From assembly GCA_963729075.1 (NCBI GenBank), contig CAVSMU010000010.1:310001-374000 (forward strand): a DNA stretch of 64,000 nt, written 5' to 3'. Below the pieces are notes generated by a model. The model made no database searches. It worked only from the letters and a program-made list of their open reading frames with translations, and was not told the origin of the DNA. Positions 25,644 through 33,833 of the stretch are shown here, piece by piece (the first letter of the stretch is position 1; each line of letters begins with the position of its first letter). Made by a program: the position numbers and the translations under genes. This stretch comes from WHSW01 sp963729075 (GTDB lineage Bacteria; Actinomycetota; Thermoleophilia; Solirubrobacterales; 70-9).

Positions 25644-26501
25644 CTAGAGGTCCTTGTTCTCGGCCACGAACTTGCTGGCGATGAACATCGCGCCCTGCGG
25701 GTCGCTGAGGACGGTCATCCGGACCCACGGCAGGTCCATCGGCGGCGCGATCACCTTGCCACCGAGCTCGCCGGCCTTCTCGGCGGCCGCGTCCGCGTCG
25801 TCAACCGCGAACGTCACGCTCCAGTGCGCGGGCGTGTCGGGCTGGTCGTCGGGGATCGGATTGATGCTTGCGACGACGTCCTCGAAGCCCTTCGGGCCGC
25901 CGACGGACTCGACCTGCTCGCGGAGACCCGGGTTGTCGCGCTCCAGGTAGTCGCCGTAGCCCGGCAGCGTCCACATCTCCGCGCCGCCCGGCAGGGCAAG
26001 CGTGGTCCAGCCGAAGACCGCGCGATAGAACGGCTTCGCAGCCTCGGGGTCGCGGGTGTTCAGACTGTTGAAGTTCACCGTCCCGTGCTCGTTGACGAGC
26101 CTCGAACCCTCGAACCCCTTCGGCTCCCAGACGCAGATCGCCGCGCCCTCGGGGTCGGTGAAGACACCCATACGGCCACTGCCCTCGATGTCGAACGGCT
26201 CCATCGCGACGTTACCCCCCGCGTCGCGGGCCTTCGCCGCGGTCTCGTCGGCGCTGTCGACCCGGATGTAGCTGTTCCACATCGCCATCGGCGGGGCGCC
26301 GTCGGGAATCGACCCGACCGCAGCGACATCGAGACCGCGTAGCCGGCCCATGAAGTAATTGCCGTCCGACTCCGGCGGCATCACGTCCTCGAACTCCCAA
26401 CCGAAGAGTCCGCGGTAGAAGTCCGCTGCGGGCTCGGGATCGGGCTGGCTGGTGTCCGCCCAGCACGGGACACCAGGGATGTAGTCCTGTCGTTCGGGCA
26501 T
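25644..26501 (-). CDS. VOC-family protein with two glyoxalase-like domains
   Basis: 285 residues, tandem vicinal-oxygen-chelate modules as in bacterial glyoxalase/bleomycin-resistance-like proteins. Module 1 (about 8-135): PDPEPAADFYRGLFGWEFED and GRMGVFTDPEGAAICVWEPK; module 2 (about 140-275): PEAAKPFYRAVFGWTTLALP and VRMTVLSDPQGAMFIASKF. GGAGGAGGAAGAG precedes the ATG. Function beyond metal- or ligand-binding is open. It stands between the M23 remnant and the third ECF sigma gene. Confidence 0.88.
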   Translation of the reverse strand: MPERQDYIPGVPCWADTSQPDPEPAADFYRGLFGWEFEDVMPPESDGNYFMGRLRGLDVAAVGSIPDGAPPMAMWNSYIRVDSADETAAKARDAGGNVAMEPFDIEGSGRMGVFTDPEGAAICVWEPKGFEGSRLVNEHGTVNFNSLNTRDPEAAKPFYRAVFGWTTLALPGGAEMWTLPGYGDYLERDNPGLREQVESVGGPKGFEDVVASINPIPDDQPDTPAHWSVTFAVDDADAAAEKAGELGGKVIAPPMDLPWVRMTVLSDPQGAMFIASKFVAENKDL

Positions 26502-26568
26502 TGCTCTTCCTCCTCCTTCGCTTCGTTTCGCGGCCGACCCTAACGGCGATTCAGGTCAGGTTCTGTCC

Positions 26569-27612
26569 TCAATTCTCACGCGGCTCGGCCTCAGGGATCG
26601 GCAGGGTTCGAGGCAGGCCGAAGCTCCGGAACAGGCCCGTGTCACTGAACCAGGTGATCGCCTGGATCGCCTCCGCCGTGAGGGTCACCACGATCATGCC
26701 GTAGGAGCGCGCGATGGCGGCGTGCGGGTCGGGCAGGTAGCACGCGAACGCGGGCTGGGTGTTCGCGCGCGTCGGTACGACGCGCAGCGCAGCCCCGCGC
26801 AGCTCCGCGCGGTGGCGCAGGAAGGCGGCGATCGCATCGTGGCCCTGGTACTCGAGCGGCTGCGGCGGCATCGTCAGCACGGCGTCGTCGGTCAGCAGGG
26901 CGATGACCTCGTCGACTTCGCCGCTCTCGACGGCGGAGGCAAAGCGCGCGACGAGCTCGCGCTCGCGACGTGAGTCCGGCAGCGGCGAGCGATCGCGCTC
27001 GCCCGCCGGCATGCGCCCTCGAAGCGTCGCCCTCGCCCGCTGCAGCGCGCCTTTGACCGACGCCTGGGTCGCGTCGAGCATGTCCGCAACCTCGTCGGTG
27101 CGGAAGCCGAGCACGTCGCGCAGTACGAGCACGGCACGTTGACGCGGCGGCAGGTTCTGCAGGGCGACGATGAACGCGAGCTCGACCGACTCCCGGGCCT
27201 CATAGCGAGCCGCGGGGCCGGCGGAGTCGTCCGGCAGGTCGTCGAGCAGGACGTCGGGGTATGGCTCGAGCCATATCGGCTCGGTCCTGCGCGTTGGCTC
27301 CGGGGGCTCGGTCATGGCCTGTACCTCCTGGGGGCGGCGCGACCTGTCGCGCAGCGCGTTCAGGCAGCGGTTCGTCGCGATCCGGTAGAGCCAGGCGCGA
27401 ACCGAGGCCCGCCCCTCGAACCGGTCCAGCGCGCGCCAGGCGGCCAACAACGTCTCCTGGACGAGGTCCTCGGAGTCCTGCAGCGAGCCGAGGATCCGGT
27501 AGCAGTGCACCTGCAGCTCGCGCCGGTAGGGGTCGGTGAGCGCGCGGAACGCCTCGTCGTCTCCCCCGCGCGCCCGCGCGAGTGTGGCTTGATCTTCTCG
27601 CTTCACGGTCAT
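26569..27612 (-). CDS. ECF sigma factor with C-terminal SnoaL-like domain (3 of 3)
   Basis: 347 residues from the ATG at 27612. Region 2: HCYRILGSLQDSEDLVQETL and VRAWLYRIATNRCLNALRDR; region 4: LPPRQRAVLVLRDVLGFRTD and EVADMLDATQASVKGALQRA; a SnoaL-like domain (about 225-335) with LVARFASAVESGEVDEVIAL and YQGHDAIAAFL follows. The longer open frame upstream runs through the divergent gene and is not coding. The 114-bp divergent region to the DUF899 gene carries a 26-bp palindrome (27634-27659). Confidence 0.92.
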   Translation of the reverse strand: MTVKREDQATLARARGGDDEAFRALTDPYRRELQVHCYRILGSLQDSEDLVQETLLAAWRALDRFEGRASVRAWLYRIATNRCLNALRDRSRRPQEVQAMTEPPEPTRRTEPIWLEPYPDVLLDDLPDDSAGPAARYEARESVELAFIVALQNLPPRQRAVLVLRDVLGFRTDEVADMLDATQASVKGALQRARATLRGRMPAGERDRSPLPDSRRERELVARFASAVESGEVDEVIALLTDDAVLTMPPQPLEYQGHDAIAAFLRHRAELRGAALRVVPTRANTQPAFACYLPDPHAAIARSYGMIVVTLTAEAIQAITWFSDTGLFRSFGLPRTLPIPEAEPREN

Positions 27613-27633
27613 TACCAATGACACCACGTCGAC

Positions 27634-27659
27634 ACGGAACGGATCGACAACCGTTCCGT
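27634..27659. promoter_or_regulatory. palindromic operator candidate, ECF sigma/DUF899 divergon
   Basis: ACGGAACGG and CCGTTCCGT are perfect 9-bp inverted arms with an 8-bp spacer, centred between two divergent starts (27612 and 27727). A dimeric regulator bound here could control both. No such regulator is adjacent. Confidence 0.5.
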
Positions 27660-27726
27660 TCTCGTCGGGAGCGGTGTCCAAACAGGTAGAACCGAATGCG
27701 CACAGATGACTGAAGGAGGAACCGAA

Positions 27727-28479
27727 ATGAACCTGCCCCCCATCGTCTCCCCGCAGGAGTGGAAGGCGGCGCGCGAGGAGCTCCTGGTCGAGGAGAAGGA
27801 GCTCACGCACGCCCGCGACGCGCTTGCCGCGAAGCGCCGGCGGATGCCGAGGATGGCGGTCGAGAAGGATTACGCGTTCGAGGGCCCGGGCGGCCCGGCG
27901 AGCCTGGTCGACCTCTTCGAGGGGCGCCGCCAGCTGATCGTCTACCGCTTCTTCTTCGAGCCGGGCGTCTCCGGCTGGCCCGAGGGCGGCTGCCCGGGCT
28001 GCTCCTGGGTCACCGACCAGATCACCCACCCGGCCCACCTGAACGCCCGCGACACCACGATCGCGCTCGTCTCGCGCGCGCCGCAGGCCGACATCGAGCG
28101 CTGGAAGGCGCGGATGGGCTGGGAGGTCATTCCGTGGTACACGCTCACGGACGACTTCGACGCGGACTTCGACGTCGACGAGTGGCACGGCACCAACGTG
28201 TTCTTCCGCGACGACGACGACCAGGTCTTCCGCACCTACTTCGTGGACGGCCGCGGCGACGAGGCCCTCGGCGGGGTCTGGGCCTACCTCGACATCACCG
28301 CGCTCGGTCGCCAGGAGGACTGGGAGGACTCGCCCGAGGGCTACCCGCAGACCCCGGGCGCCATCTGGGTCAGACGCCACGACGAGTACGGGTCCGCCGA
28401 AGCGGAGGCGGCCACCGCAAGGGACTTCGACGAGATGGCTGCGCGCTACCGCGCCGCGCACCCCGCCTCGAGGCCCTGA
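27727..28479 (+). CDS. DUF899-family thioredoxin-like protein
   Basis: 250 residues, the DUF899 branch of the thioredoxin fold. Visible: SPQEWKAAREELLVEEKELT (about residues 8-27) typical of the family N-terminus, then LFEGRRQLIVYRFFFEPGVS, the cysteine motif GGCPGCSWVTDQITHPAHLN (CPGC, about residue 92), and WHGTNVFFRDDDDQVFRTYF. The CxxC suggests redox activity in the cytosol; the physiological partner is unknown. A GAAGGAGGA Shine-Dalgarno sets the ATG at 27727. Divergent from the third ECF sigma gene. Confidence 0.9.
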   Translation: MNLPPIVSPQEWKAAREELLVEEKELTHARDALAAKRRRMPRMAVEKDYAFEGPGGPASLVDLFEGRRQLIVYRFFFEPGVSGWPEGGCPGCSWVTDQITHPAHLNARDTTIALVSRAPQADIERWKARMGWEVIPWYTLTDDFDADFDVDEWHGTNVFFRDDDDQVFRTYFVDGRGDEALGGVWAYLDITALGRQEDWEDSPEGYPQTPGAIWVRRHDEYGSAEAEAATARDFDEMAARYRAAHPASRP

Positions 28480-28584
28480 GCGCTCGTGATCGCAGCACCG
28501 TGATAAGTGCTTGATAAGCGGCCGCCCCTAGCCTGCCCGGGTCAAAACGCGACCGCCCGAGAACCCGGGCCATGAAGGAGAGCT

Positions 28585-29340
28585 ATGAACTCGAAGCTGG
28601 TTGGAGCGGTGCCGGTGGCCCTCGCGGCGATCGTCGCCGCGCTCGCATTTGCGCCGCACGCACAGGCCCGCGAGACAGCCAAGTTCAAGGTGCTCTCCAT
28701 CAGCGGCAGCGAGACGAGCACTCGCGAGGTCGTCGTGAACACGCCGCCCGATTACCCGTACGGATCCTGTGCCTACTCGTGGACCGACCGCATCCGCTTC
28801 CGGTCCACGGAGCCCGTCACGGCGTATGTCTTCACGAGCAAGGCGCACGGGCGCGCGCGGGTGGCGTGGTCGCCCCTGCCGACCTTCACCCACAACCTCA
28901 CCCAGGTCGAAGTGCCGGGCGAGGTGACGGTGTCGCGGTCGGCGGTCTACCGGCAGACCAACTACGTGGACCCGGACACGGGCGAGACCGTGCCCGGCTG
29001 CTACAACCAGGTGCTTTCGCCGGTGGATTGCGCGGTCGAGAGGACCTTCCCTGCGACGCTGAACATCGGCGGCACGTCCGGTAGCGACGAGAGCACTTAC
29101 GTCGGGCTGGACTACGACGACCGCGACCTGAACGACGCGTGCCTCGTCGCGAACTTGACGGCCTCAGATGCCCCGTTCGTTTTCTCGCGCGCCGATCTCT
29201 TCAACCGCAAGAAGAAGCGGCTGAGCGACACGGACCGTGTCGAGGAGGCCTTCGAGTCCTCCAGCGAACGCGAGAGCGACATCGGGACCAGCGTCGAAGA
29301 GCTCACCGCTGAGCTGAAGCGCAAGAGGCCCCGGCGCTGA
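28585..29340 (+). CDS. secreted protein of unknown function
   Basis: 251 residues with a Sec signal peptide (GAVPVALAAIVAALAFA, cleavage likely after AQA at about residue 28). The mature part has four Cys (GSCAYSW, GCYNQ, VDCAVE, DACLVA) and beta-rich sequence, then a charged helical C-terminus (RVEEAFESSSERESDIGTSV, ending ELTAELKRKRPRR). No family is recognised. GAAGGAGAG precedes the ATG. A degenerate copy of its last 54 bp lies at 29780-29833 behind the first SnoaL gene, showing a past duplication. Convergent with the SnoaL array. Confidence 0.7.
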   Translation: MNSKLVGAVPVALAAIVAALAFAPHAQARETAKFKVLSISGSETSTREVVVNTPPDYPYGSCAYSWTDRIRFRSTEPVTAYVFTSKAHGRARVAWSPLPTFTHNLTQVEVPGEVTVSRSAVYRQTNYVDPDTGETVPGCYNQVLSPVDCAVERTFPATLNIGGTSGSDESTYVGLDYDDRDLNDACLVANLTASDAPFVFSRADLFNRKKKRLSDTDRVEEAFESSSERESDIGTSVEELTAELKRKRPRR

Positions 29341-29367
29341 AGCGCGCGCCGCGGCTCGGGCTGCGGC

Positions 29368-29754
29368 CTACTCCGAGAGCCCGGCGGCTTCGAGGGCGTC
29401 CGCCCGCTCACGGAAGTCCACCTTGCGCACGCACAGTCCGTCACGGAAGGTCTGGACCTCGTACTGCCGGTCATTGACCTCGACACCGCTGACGCGACCG
29501 CGACCCCGATAGCGGACGGCCACCAGCACCTTGTCTCCGGCGTCGATGACCTCCTCGATGACGGTATCGAGCTCATCCCACTCATCGTCCCAGCGCTTCC
29601 ACATCTCACGGACCGCAGCCGGACCGTGGGCCGGCCGCTCCTGGCCGACGCTCCAGACGACGTCCGGGGCGAGGTAGGCCGCTGCCGCGTCGTAGTCGCC
29701 GCGACGGTACGCCTCCATGGTCCTGCGCGCGGCCTCCACGTTCTCCTGCGACAT
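29368..29754 (-). CDS. SnoaL-like protein, (-) array
   Basis: 128 residues with both tags (MSQENVE and DALEAAGLSE). Core: RRTMEAYRRGDYDAAAAYLA, PDVVWSVGQERPAHGPAAVR (Asp-x-x-Trp, then the GPAAVREMWKRW helix), strands DKVLVAVRYRGRGRVSGVEV and RQYEVQTFRDGLCVRKVDFR. It is preceded by a decayed head element (29734-29770, with GATACT 10 nt before ATG), so it is probably its own transcription unit. Its 3' end faces the secreted gene at 28585-29340 with a 27-bp gap. Confidence 0.85.
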   Translation of the reverse strand: MSQENVEAARRTMEAYRRGDYDAAAAYLAPDVVWSVGQERPAHGPAAVREMWKRWDDEWDELDTVIEEVIDAGDKVLVAVRYRGRGRVSGVEVNDRQYEVQTFRDGLCVRKVDFRERADALEAAGLSE

Positions 29755-29779
29755 CGCGTTGTCCAGTATCCCGACCGCG

Positions 29780-29833
29780 GAGCGACAGCGGGACCATCGT
29801 CCAAGAGCTCGGCGCCGAGCTGAAGCGCAAAAG
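29780..29833 (+). repeat. degenerate copy of the 3' end of the secreted gene
   Basis: 54 bp here match 29274-29327 at 47 positions by direct alignment, covering the codons for the last residues ESDIGTSVEELTAELKRK. The copy has no gene attached. It suggests that a block of gene 3' end plus SnoaL cassette was once duplicated in tandem. Confidence 0.6.
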
Positions 29834-29916
29834 CTGCGGCCTTGACGTTGACAACGCCATCGATTGCGTGCACCAGACCGCCATCCCGTCGCGGGAGCCC
29901 ACCACGTGCGCGCTCC

Positions 29917-30339
29917 CTACTCCGACAGTCCGGCGGCTTCGAGGGCGGCCGTTTCGTCGTAGAACTCTTGGTAGCGGAGAACCTTTCCCTCCCGGAAGGT
30001 CATAACCATGTAGAGACGGGCCGAGACGCTTGCGCCGCTGACCGTCCCTCGTCCCTCCTCCCGCACCGTCGCCAGGACGCGGTCGCCGCAATCGCGGATG
30101 TCCTCTAGCTCCCATCCCCATTCCTCGAAGCCTTCTAGCCACTGGGTCCACGATTCGAGGACTCCCGCGTGGCCCTTGTAGGTGTGCCCATCGGCACGCC
30201 GCGGGTCCTCGATCCATTCGATGTCGGGGTCGCATCCTTGCCTGATCACCTCTGGCAACGCGGCAAGGAGCTGGTCTTTGTCCATATCGGGCACCCCAGT
30301 GAGGAAGCCCTTCACGAATTCGACGTTCTGCTGCGACAT
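29917..30339 (-). CDS. SnoaL-like protein, (-) array
   Basis: 140 residues, slightly longer than its neighbours. Start tag MSQQNVE (Glu to Gln) and end ALEAAGLSE. The body has a longer N-terminal part (TGVPDMDKDQLLAALPEVIR), CDPDIEWIEDPRRADGHTYK (Asp-x-x-Trp strand), GHAGVLESWTQWLEGFEEWG and RLYMVMTFREGKVLRYQEFY. It lies 3 nt downstream of the gene at 30343 across a junction repeat, so the two are translationally coupled. Confidence 0.85.
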   Translation of the reverse strand: MSQQNVEFVKGFLTGVPDMDKDQLLAALPEVIRQGCDPDIEWIEDPRRADGHTYKGHAGVLESWTQWLEGFEEWGWELEDIRDCGDRVLATVREEGRGTVSGASVSARLYMVMTFREGKVLRYQEFYDETAALEAAGLSE

Positions 30340-30342
30340 GCC

Positions 30343-30732
30343 CTACTCCTTCAGCCCGGCGGCTTCGAGGGCGTCATGCGGCCGAGCGAAGTGCCTGATC
30401 CGAAACACCTTGCCGTCCTTGAACTCGAACACCCATCCGTGCGGCTGATCGACAGCGACACCGCTCTCTTTCCCGCGAAGTCGGAGTTGCCCGAGGACAA
30501 CCACGCGGTCGCCGGTTTCGCGCCACTCGTCCCCGGTGAGCTCCCACTCCCGAAACTGCTCATCGATCTCCTGCATCCATCGATGCAGTCCCTCCCGTCC
30601 CTCGAACGGCTCGCTCTGAAGGCGGCTGACGATCTGAAAGTCCGGGTGCAGCTCATCCGTCGAAAAGTCCCGGTCGCCTCGGTTCCAGCGCTCGAACCAG
30701 GACTGAACCAGCTCCACGTTCTCCTGCGACAT
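30343..30732 (-). CDS. SnoaL-like protein, (-) array head gene
   Basis: 129 residues, MSQENVELVQSWFERWNRGD to ALEAAGLKE (Ser to Lys in the end tag). Core: LHPDFQIVSRLQSEPFEGRE, then a GLHRWMQEIDEQFREW helix and strands DRVVVLGQLRLRGKESGVAV and GWVFEFKDGKVFRIRHFARP. A well-preserved head element (30712-30753) with GATACT precedes it, so it starts a two-gene unit with 29917-30339. The 162 bp upstream, to 30894, hold no gene. Confidence 0.85.
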   Translation of the reverse strand: MSQENVELVQSWFERWNRGDRDFSTDELHPDFQIVSRLQSEPFEGREGLHRWMQEIDEQFREWELTGDEWRETGDRVVVLGQLRLRGKESGVAVDQPHGWVFEFKDGKVFRIRHFARPHDALEAAGLKE

Positions 30733-30753
30733 CGCCCGCTCAGTATCTCGCGG
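30712..30753 (-). promoter_or_regulatory. SnoaL array head element
   Basis: Reverse-strand copy of the element at 6795-6835: CCGCGAGATACTGAGCGGGC followed by G, the ATG and the MSQENVE codons. The identity extends upstream of ATG into non-coding DNA, so it cannot be explained by protein constraint. Confidence 0.6.
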
Positions 30754-30894
30754 CCCGAGACGGCTCGCTCATGGCTCCCTTGCCGAAGCCAGCGCTATGA
30801 GGGGTGGACCTTGAAGATCGCGCGATTGGGACCGGAGACGGGACCGAGCGCGAGAAAGGTGAGGGGCGAGGCGGAGCCCGGTGACGGTTCTGCG

Positions 30895-31293
30895 CTACTC
30901 CGACAGCCCGGCGGCTTCGAGGGCGACCTTGCGCGAGGTGCTCGCCGCGCGCCTTCTGACCTTCCCGTCCTCGAACCAGTACGCGGCGTAGATGCGGATC
31001 TCAACGTCATCCCCCCGGGCACGATCGCGGCCGCGAAGCCGCTCGGCGACCACGACCACATCGCCTCCGTCGTGCAGGACCTCGTCGAGGCTCACCTCGA
31101 CGTCCCCCCAGTCGGAGTGGATCGCGTCCGCCCATTGCTGGATTACTTCGGGGCCGCGGTAGAGGCCGTCGATGCCGGGGAAGGCGCCGGTGGTTCCCCA
31201 TTCGACATCGCGGGTGGTAAGGCCTGCGACTGCCGACATATCGCCGCGGCTAAACGCCTCGTAGCCGCGCCTGAGCGTCTCCAGCATCTCCAT
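30895..31293 (-). CDS. SnoaL-like protein lacking the start tag
   Basis: 132 residues. Begins MEMLETLRRGYEAFSRGDMS: compared with other members exactly the codons SQENV (15 nt) are missing between Met and Glu, so reading frame is kept. The rest is complete (VEWGTTGAFPGIDGLYRGPE, VIQQWADAIHSDWGDVEV, RIYAAYWFEDGKVRRR) and ends ALEAAGLSE. It follows the frameshifted gene at 31297 by 3 nt over a junction repeat. Confidence 0.82.
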   Translation of the reverse strand: MEMLETLRRGYEAFSRGDMSAVAGLTTRDVEWGTTGAFPGIDGLYRGPEVIQQWADAIHSDWGDVEVSLDEVLHDGGDVVVVAERLRGRDRARGDDVEIRIYAAYWFEDGKVRRRAASTSRKVALEAAGLSE

Positions 31294-31296
31294 CGC

Positions 31297-31622
31297 CTAC
31301 TCCGACAGCCCAGCGGCTTCGAGGGCCTCCCGCTCATCGACGAACGTGTCCACCCGTACGACCCTCCTGTGGCGATTTCGGACCGCGATCCGATCCCCCG
31401 CGTCGATGAACTCCTCTGCCGCCACCGCCGACTCGGCGAACCCCTCGATCCACTCCGCGGACTGTTCGAGAAAGCCCTCTTTCCCGTGGTAGGCCGTGGG
31501 GTCAATCCGCGCGTTGCCGCGAGATACCAAGTCGTCGCTCATCAGCCCAAGCCACGCGGTGAGATCGCCCGTTCCCACGCTTCCCACACCCGCCGCACGA
31601 TCTCAAGGTTCTCCTGCGACAT
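31297..31622 (-). pseudogene. SnoaL-like gene with frameshift, array head
   Basis: From the ATG at 31622 the frame gives MSQENLEIVRRVWEAWER, then shifts; the continuation GDLTAWLGLMSDDLVSRGNA to REALEAAGLSE is in another frame. One extra base in the C run at 31568-31570 on the (+) strand restores WERGDLTAW. About 110 residues in all, shorter than the 128-140 of intact copies, so part of the core is also lost. A head element (31602-31640) with GATACT precedes it. It could be rescued if the shift is a sequencing error. Confidence 0.7.
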
Positions 31623-32094
31623 CGCCCACTCAGTATCCCGCGCTCTTCGGCGACCCGGCGCGAGCCGAGCAGTTCAGCTTCATCCCCGGGGCCGGATCGG
31701 AGCCACGGGGACCGGGCCGAAACTCCGGCGGCCTGGCCGACTTCGTGCTAGTAGGGGCACCTGGGCATAGGGCCGTGACTCCCTTCAAGTGATTGGGGTC
31801 GCGGCCCTTCTCTCTTGCGAGACGGATGCGGTGCCCGCACGTCGGGCTCATCGAGGCAGAGCTGGGCGTCTCGGAGGATGTACGCATCCACAATCGCGCT
31901 CCGAGGGGGCCCGAATGAGTCGGCGGGATGCCGAGTTCCTCCCTTCGAGCCCCGTGAGGGCCGGTGATACCCGCTCCCCGCTGTTCGCCGCCATGCGGGA
32001 TCACGACTCGTGAAGCCGACGTTCGTCGGCCAATCGCACGACCGGCCTACCGTCGCCGGCACAGCGACGCCCATCCCGCGTGAAACCCCGCATC
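31623..32094. other. intergenic stretch, nothing supported
   Basis: 472 bp between the array and the secreted protein gene. Apart from the head element at its left end I see no gene with start signal, no hairpin terminator and no strong repeat. Confidence 0.4.
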
Positions 32095-32898
32095 TCAGAA
32101 GGCCATGATGTTGAACCAGTCGTCCTGGGGGTCGGTGCCGCTCCCGGTGATGTCCTCGACCTCGATCCGGAAGGCGCCTATGTCGGAGCCGCCCGTGATC
32201 TTGTTGATCGACAGGACGTTGTCGCTAGCGCTGCTGCCGACCCCGAATCCGTCGCTGTTCGAGATCGCGAGTGCCAACCTCGAGCCGAGCCCGTTAAAGC
32301 GCACGAAGTACACCCCTTGGTCGGCGCGGCGAACCTGAACCGAGCCGCCAGCGCAGTTGTATCTGGTGTCGGACCATTCAAAATCGCTCGTATAGGTCGA
32401 CGGCATGTTGGCGGCTCCCTTGACCCTCGCGAAGGCCTGCACCACGCCGATCTGACAGCCCATGCCGCTGACGCTCAGGGATGCCTCGGAGATGTCCGAG
32501 CCGGTGAGGCTGTTGGTGGCGACATCCAACCCCGTCAGCGAGGCAGTCGCGACCTCGGGGCCGCTCACCGCGCTCGGCGCGATGTCGGGATTCGGATAGC
32601 TGCCCGTCAGGTCACCGCCCGCAGCGCCGCCGCCGCCGATGCTGGACAGCGTCGACTCGTCGATGTCGGCGCCCTTGAGCGTGTTGTCGAATACGTCGCG
32701 GCCCAGCAGGCTCTGGTCGGCGACCTTCTCGCTGGTCACCGCGCCGCCGTCGAGATCGGCGGTCTTGACCTGTCCGTCGACGATGTCGGAGCTGAAGACG
32801 GTGTTGGCAGCGTAGGCCGTGCCGCTTGCGAGGAGGAGAAACAGCGCGAGTGCCCCCATCCACTGCTGTCGAAGGTGGGCGAAGAGCTTGGCGAGCAT
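32095..32898 (-). CDS. secreted protein, MLAKL-HLR family with repetitive core
   Basis: 267 residues from the ATG at 32898 (AAAGGCGGCA upstream). Signal peptide WMGALALFLLLASGTAYA, then TVFSSDIVDGQVKTADLDGG, the start of a repetitive Asp/Gly/Leu-rich stretch with pentapeptide-like spacing (SLTGLDVATNSLTGSDISEA), a GDLTGSYPNPDIAPSAVSG hinge, and a C-terminal beta domain with one Cys pair (GMGCQIG, YNCAGG). This architecture is recurrent in Thermoleophilia and presumed extracellular; its function is unknown. A shortened paralogue is at 33834. Confidence 0.75.
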   Translation of the reverse strand: MLAKLFAHLRQQWMGALALFLLLASGTAYAANTVFSSDIVDGQVKTADLDGGAVTSEKVADQSLLGRDVFDNTLKGADIDESTLSSIGGGGAAGGDLTGSYPNPDIAPSAVSGPEVATASLTGLDVATNSLTGSDISEASLSVSGMGCQIGVVQAFARVKGAANMPSTYTSDFEWSDTRYNCAGGSVQVRRADQGVYFVRFNGLGSRLALAISNSDGFGVGSSASDNVLSINKITGGSDIGAFRIEVEDITGSGTDPQDDWFNIMAF

Positions 32899-32987
32899 CG
32901 TGCCGCCTTTCTCCCTGCCCGTAGGAATCTCGTCGCCGATCCTCTCACTGCCCGCGCCCGCCAGCAAGCGGGGGCAGGATGAAGCCT

Positions 32988-33392
32988 CTACTCCAACAGC
33001 CCGGCGGCTTCGAGGGCCGCGTCCCGGTCGGGGTAGGGCTCGACCCGGAACACCAGTCCGTCACGCATGGTCACGAGTTGAGCCCATTCCTGCTGAACCT
33101 CGGCACCGCTACCGCTGCCGGTAGCGCGAGCCGCGATCACAACCACGATCTGTTCGTCGCCACAATCGACCACCTCGGGAAGCTCGATCCGGAGCGTTCC
33201 GCCGAAGCCCTCCTGGAGGCTCGACCACATCGTTCGGATCGCGTCGTGACCTCGATAGACGCTGCGCTCAAGACCGCCAAGGTAGGGGTGCCACTCGACT
33301 TCCGGATGAAGGGCTGCGGCGACAGCCTCGAAGTCGCTGCGATTGAACGCGGCATAGGCCGCCTTCACGATCTCCACGTTCTCCTGCGACAT
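32988..33392 (-). CDS. SnoaL-like protein, (-) array
   Basis: 134 residues: MSQENVEIVKAAYAAFNRSD, ALHPEVEWHPYLGGLERSVY (Asp/Glu-x-x-Trp strand), RGHDAIRTMWSSLQEGFGGT, EQIVVVIAARATGSGSGAEV, and the end ALEAAGLLE (Ser to Leu). It is coupled to the gene at 33396 through a junction repeat with a 3-nt gap. The body resembles the classical steroid-isomerase-like SnoaL pattern most closely, but catalytic residues cannot be assigned. Confidence 0.86.
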   Translation of the reverse strand: MSQENVEIVKAAYAAFNRSDFEAVAAALHPEVEWHPYLGGLERSVYRGHDAIRTMWSSLQEGFGGTLRIELPEVVDCGDEQIVVVIAARATGSGSGAEVQQEWAQLVTMRDGLVFRVEPYPDRDAALEAAGLLE

Positions 33393-33395
33393 CGC

Positions 33396-33800
33396 CTACT
33401 CCGACAGCCCGGCGGCTTCGAGGGCGCTCCTGCGTTCCCAGAAGGCCTGCATCCGGACGACCTTGCCGCTGCGAAGCGTAAACACCGTTCCGGAGGGCTG
33501 TGCGATCTCGATGCCGTCCCGACCACGGAAGTGCTCGACGCTCAGCAGCAGGACGCGTTCGGCGTCGATGGCGCGGATCTCCTCGGGGTCCGACCGATGC
33601 ACGTCCCAGGCCTCGTCGAATCGCCCGAAGGTCCGGGCAACCGCATCGCGTCCCTTGGCGACCGTTGGGCCGGGCTGCTCGGGCGGCTCCTCGAACACCG
33701 CGTCGAGGTCGAAGAAGTCCAGCGTCGCCTTGGACGCGAACCCGCCATCGTTGTAGGCGGCGACCAGCCGCCGCACGATCTCCACGTTCTCCTGCGACAT
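33396..33800 (-). CDS. SnoaL-like protein, (-) array head gene
   Basis: 134 residues with both tags. MSQENVEIVRRLVAAYNDGG, FFDLDAVFEEPPEQPGPTVA, KGRDAVARTFGRFDEAWDVH, ERVLLLSVEHFRGRDGIEIA and TVFTLRSGKVVRMQAFWERR, then ALEAAGLSE. The head element at 33780-33816 carries GATACT 9 nt before ATG. First gene of the two-gene unit with 32988-33392. Confidence 0.86.
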   Translation of the reverse strand: MSQENVEIVRRLVAAYNDGGFASKATLDFFDLDAVFEEPPEQPGPTVAKGRDAVARTFGRFDEAWDVHRSDPEEIRAIDAERVLLLSVEHFRGRDGIEIAQPSGTVFTLRSGKVVRMQAFWERRSALEAAGLSE

Positions 33801-33833
33801 CGCCCGCTCAGTATCTGGCCGACGCGTTGGTCA

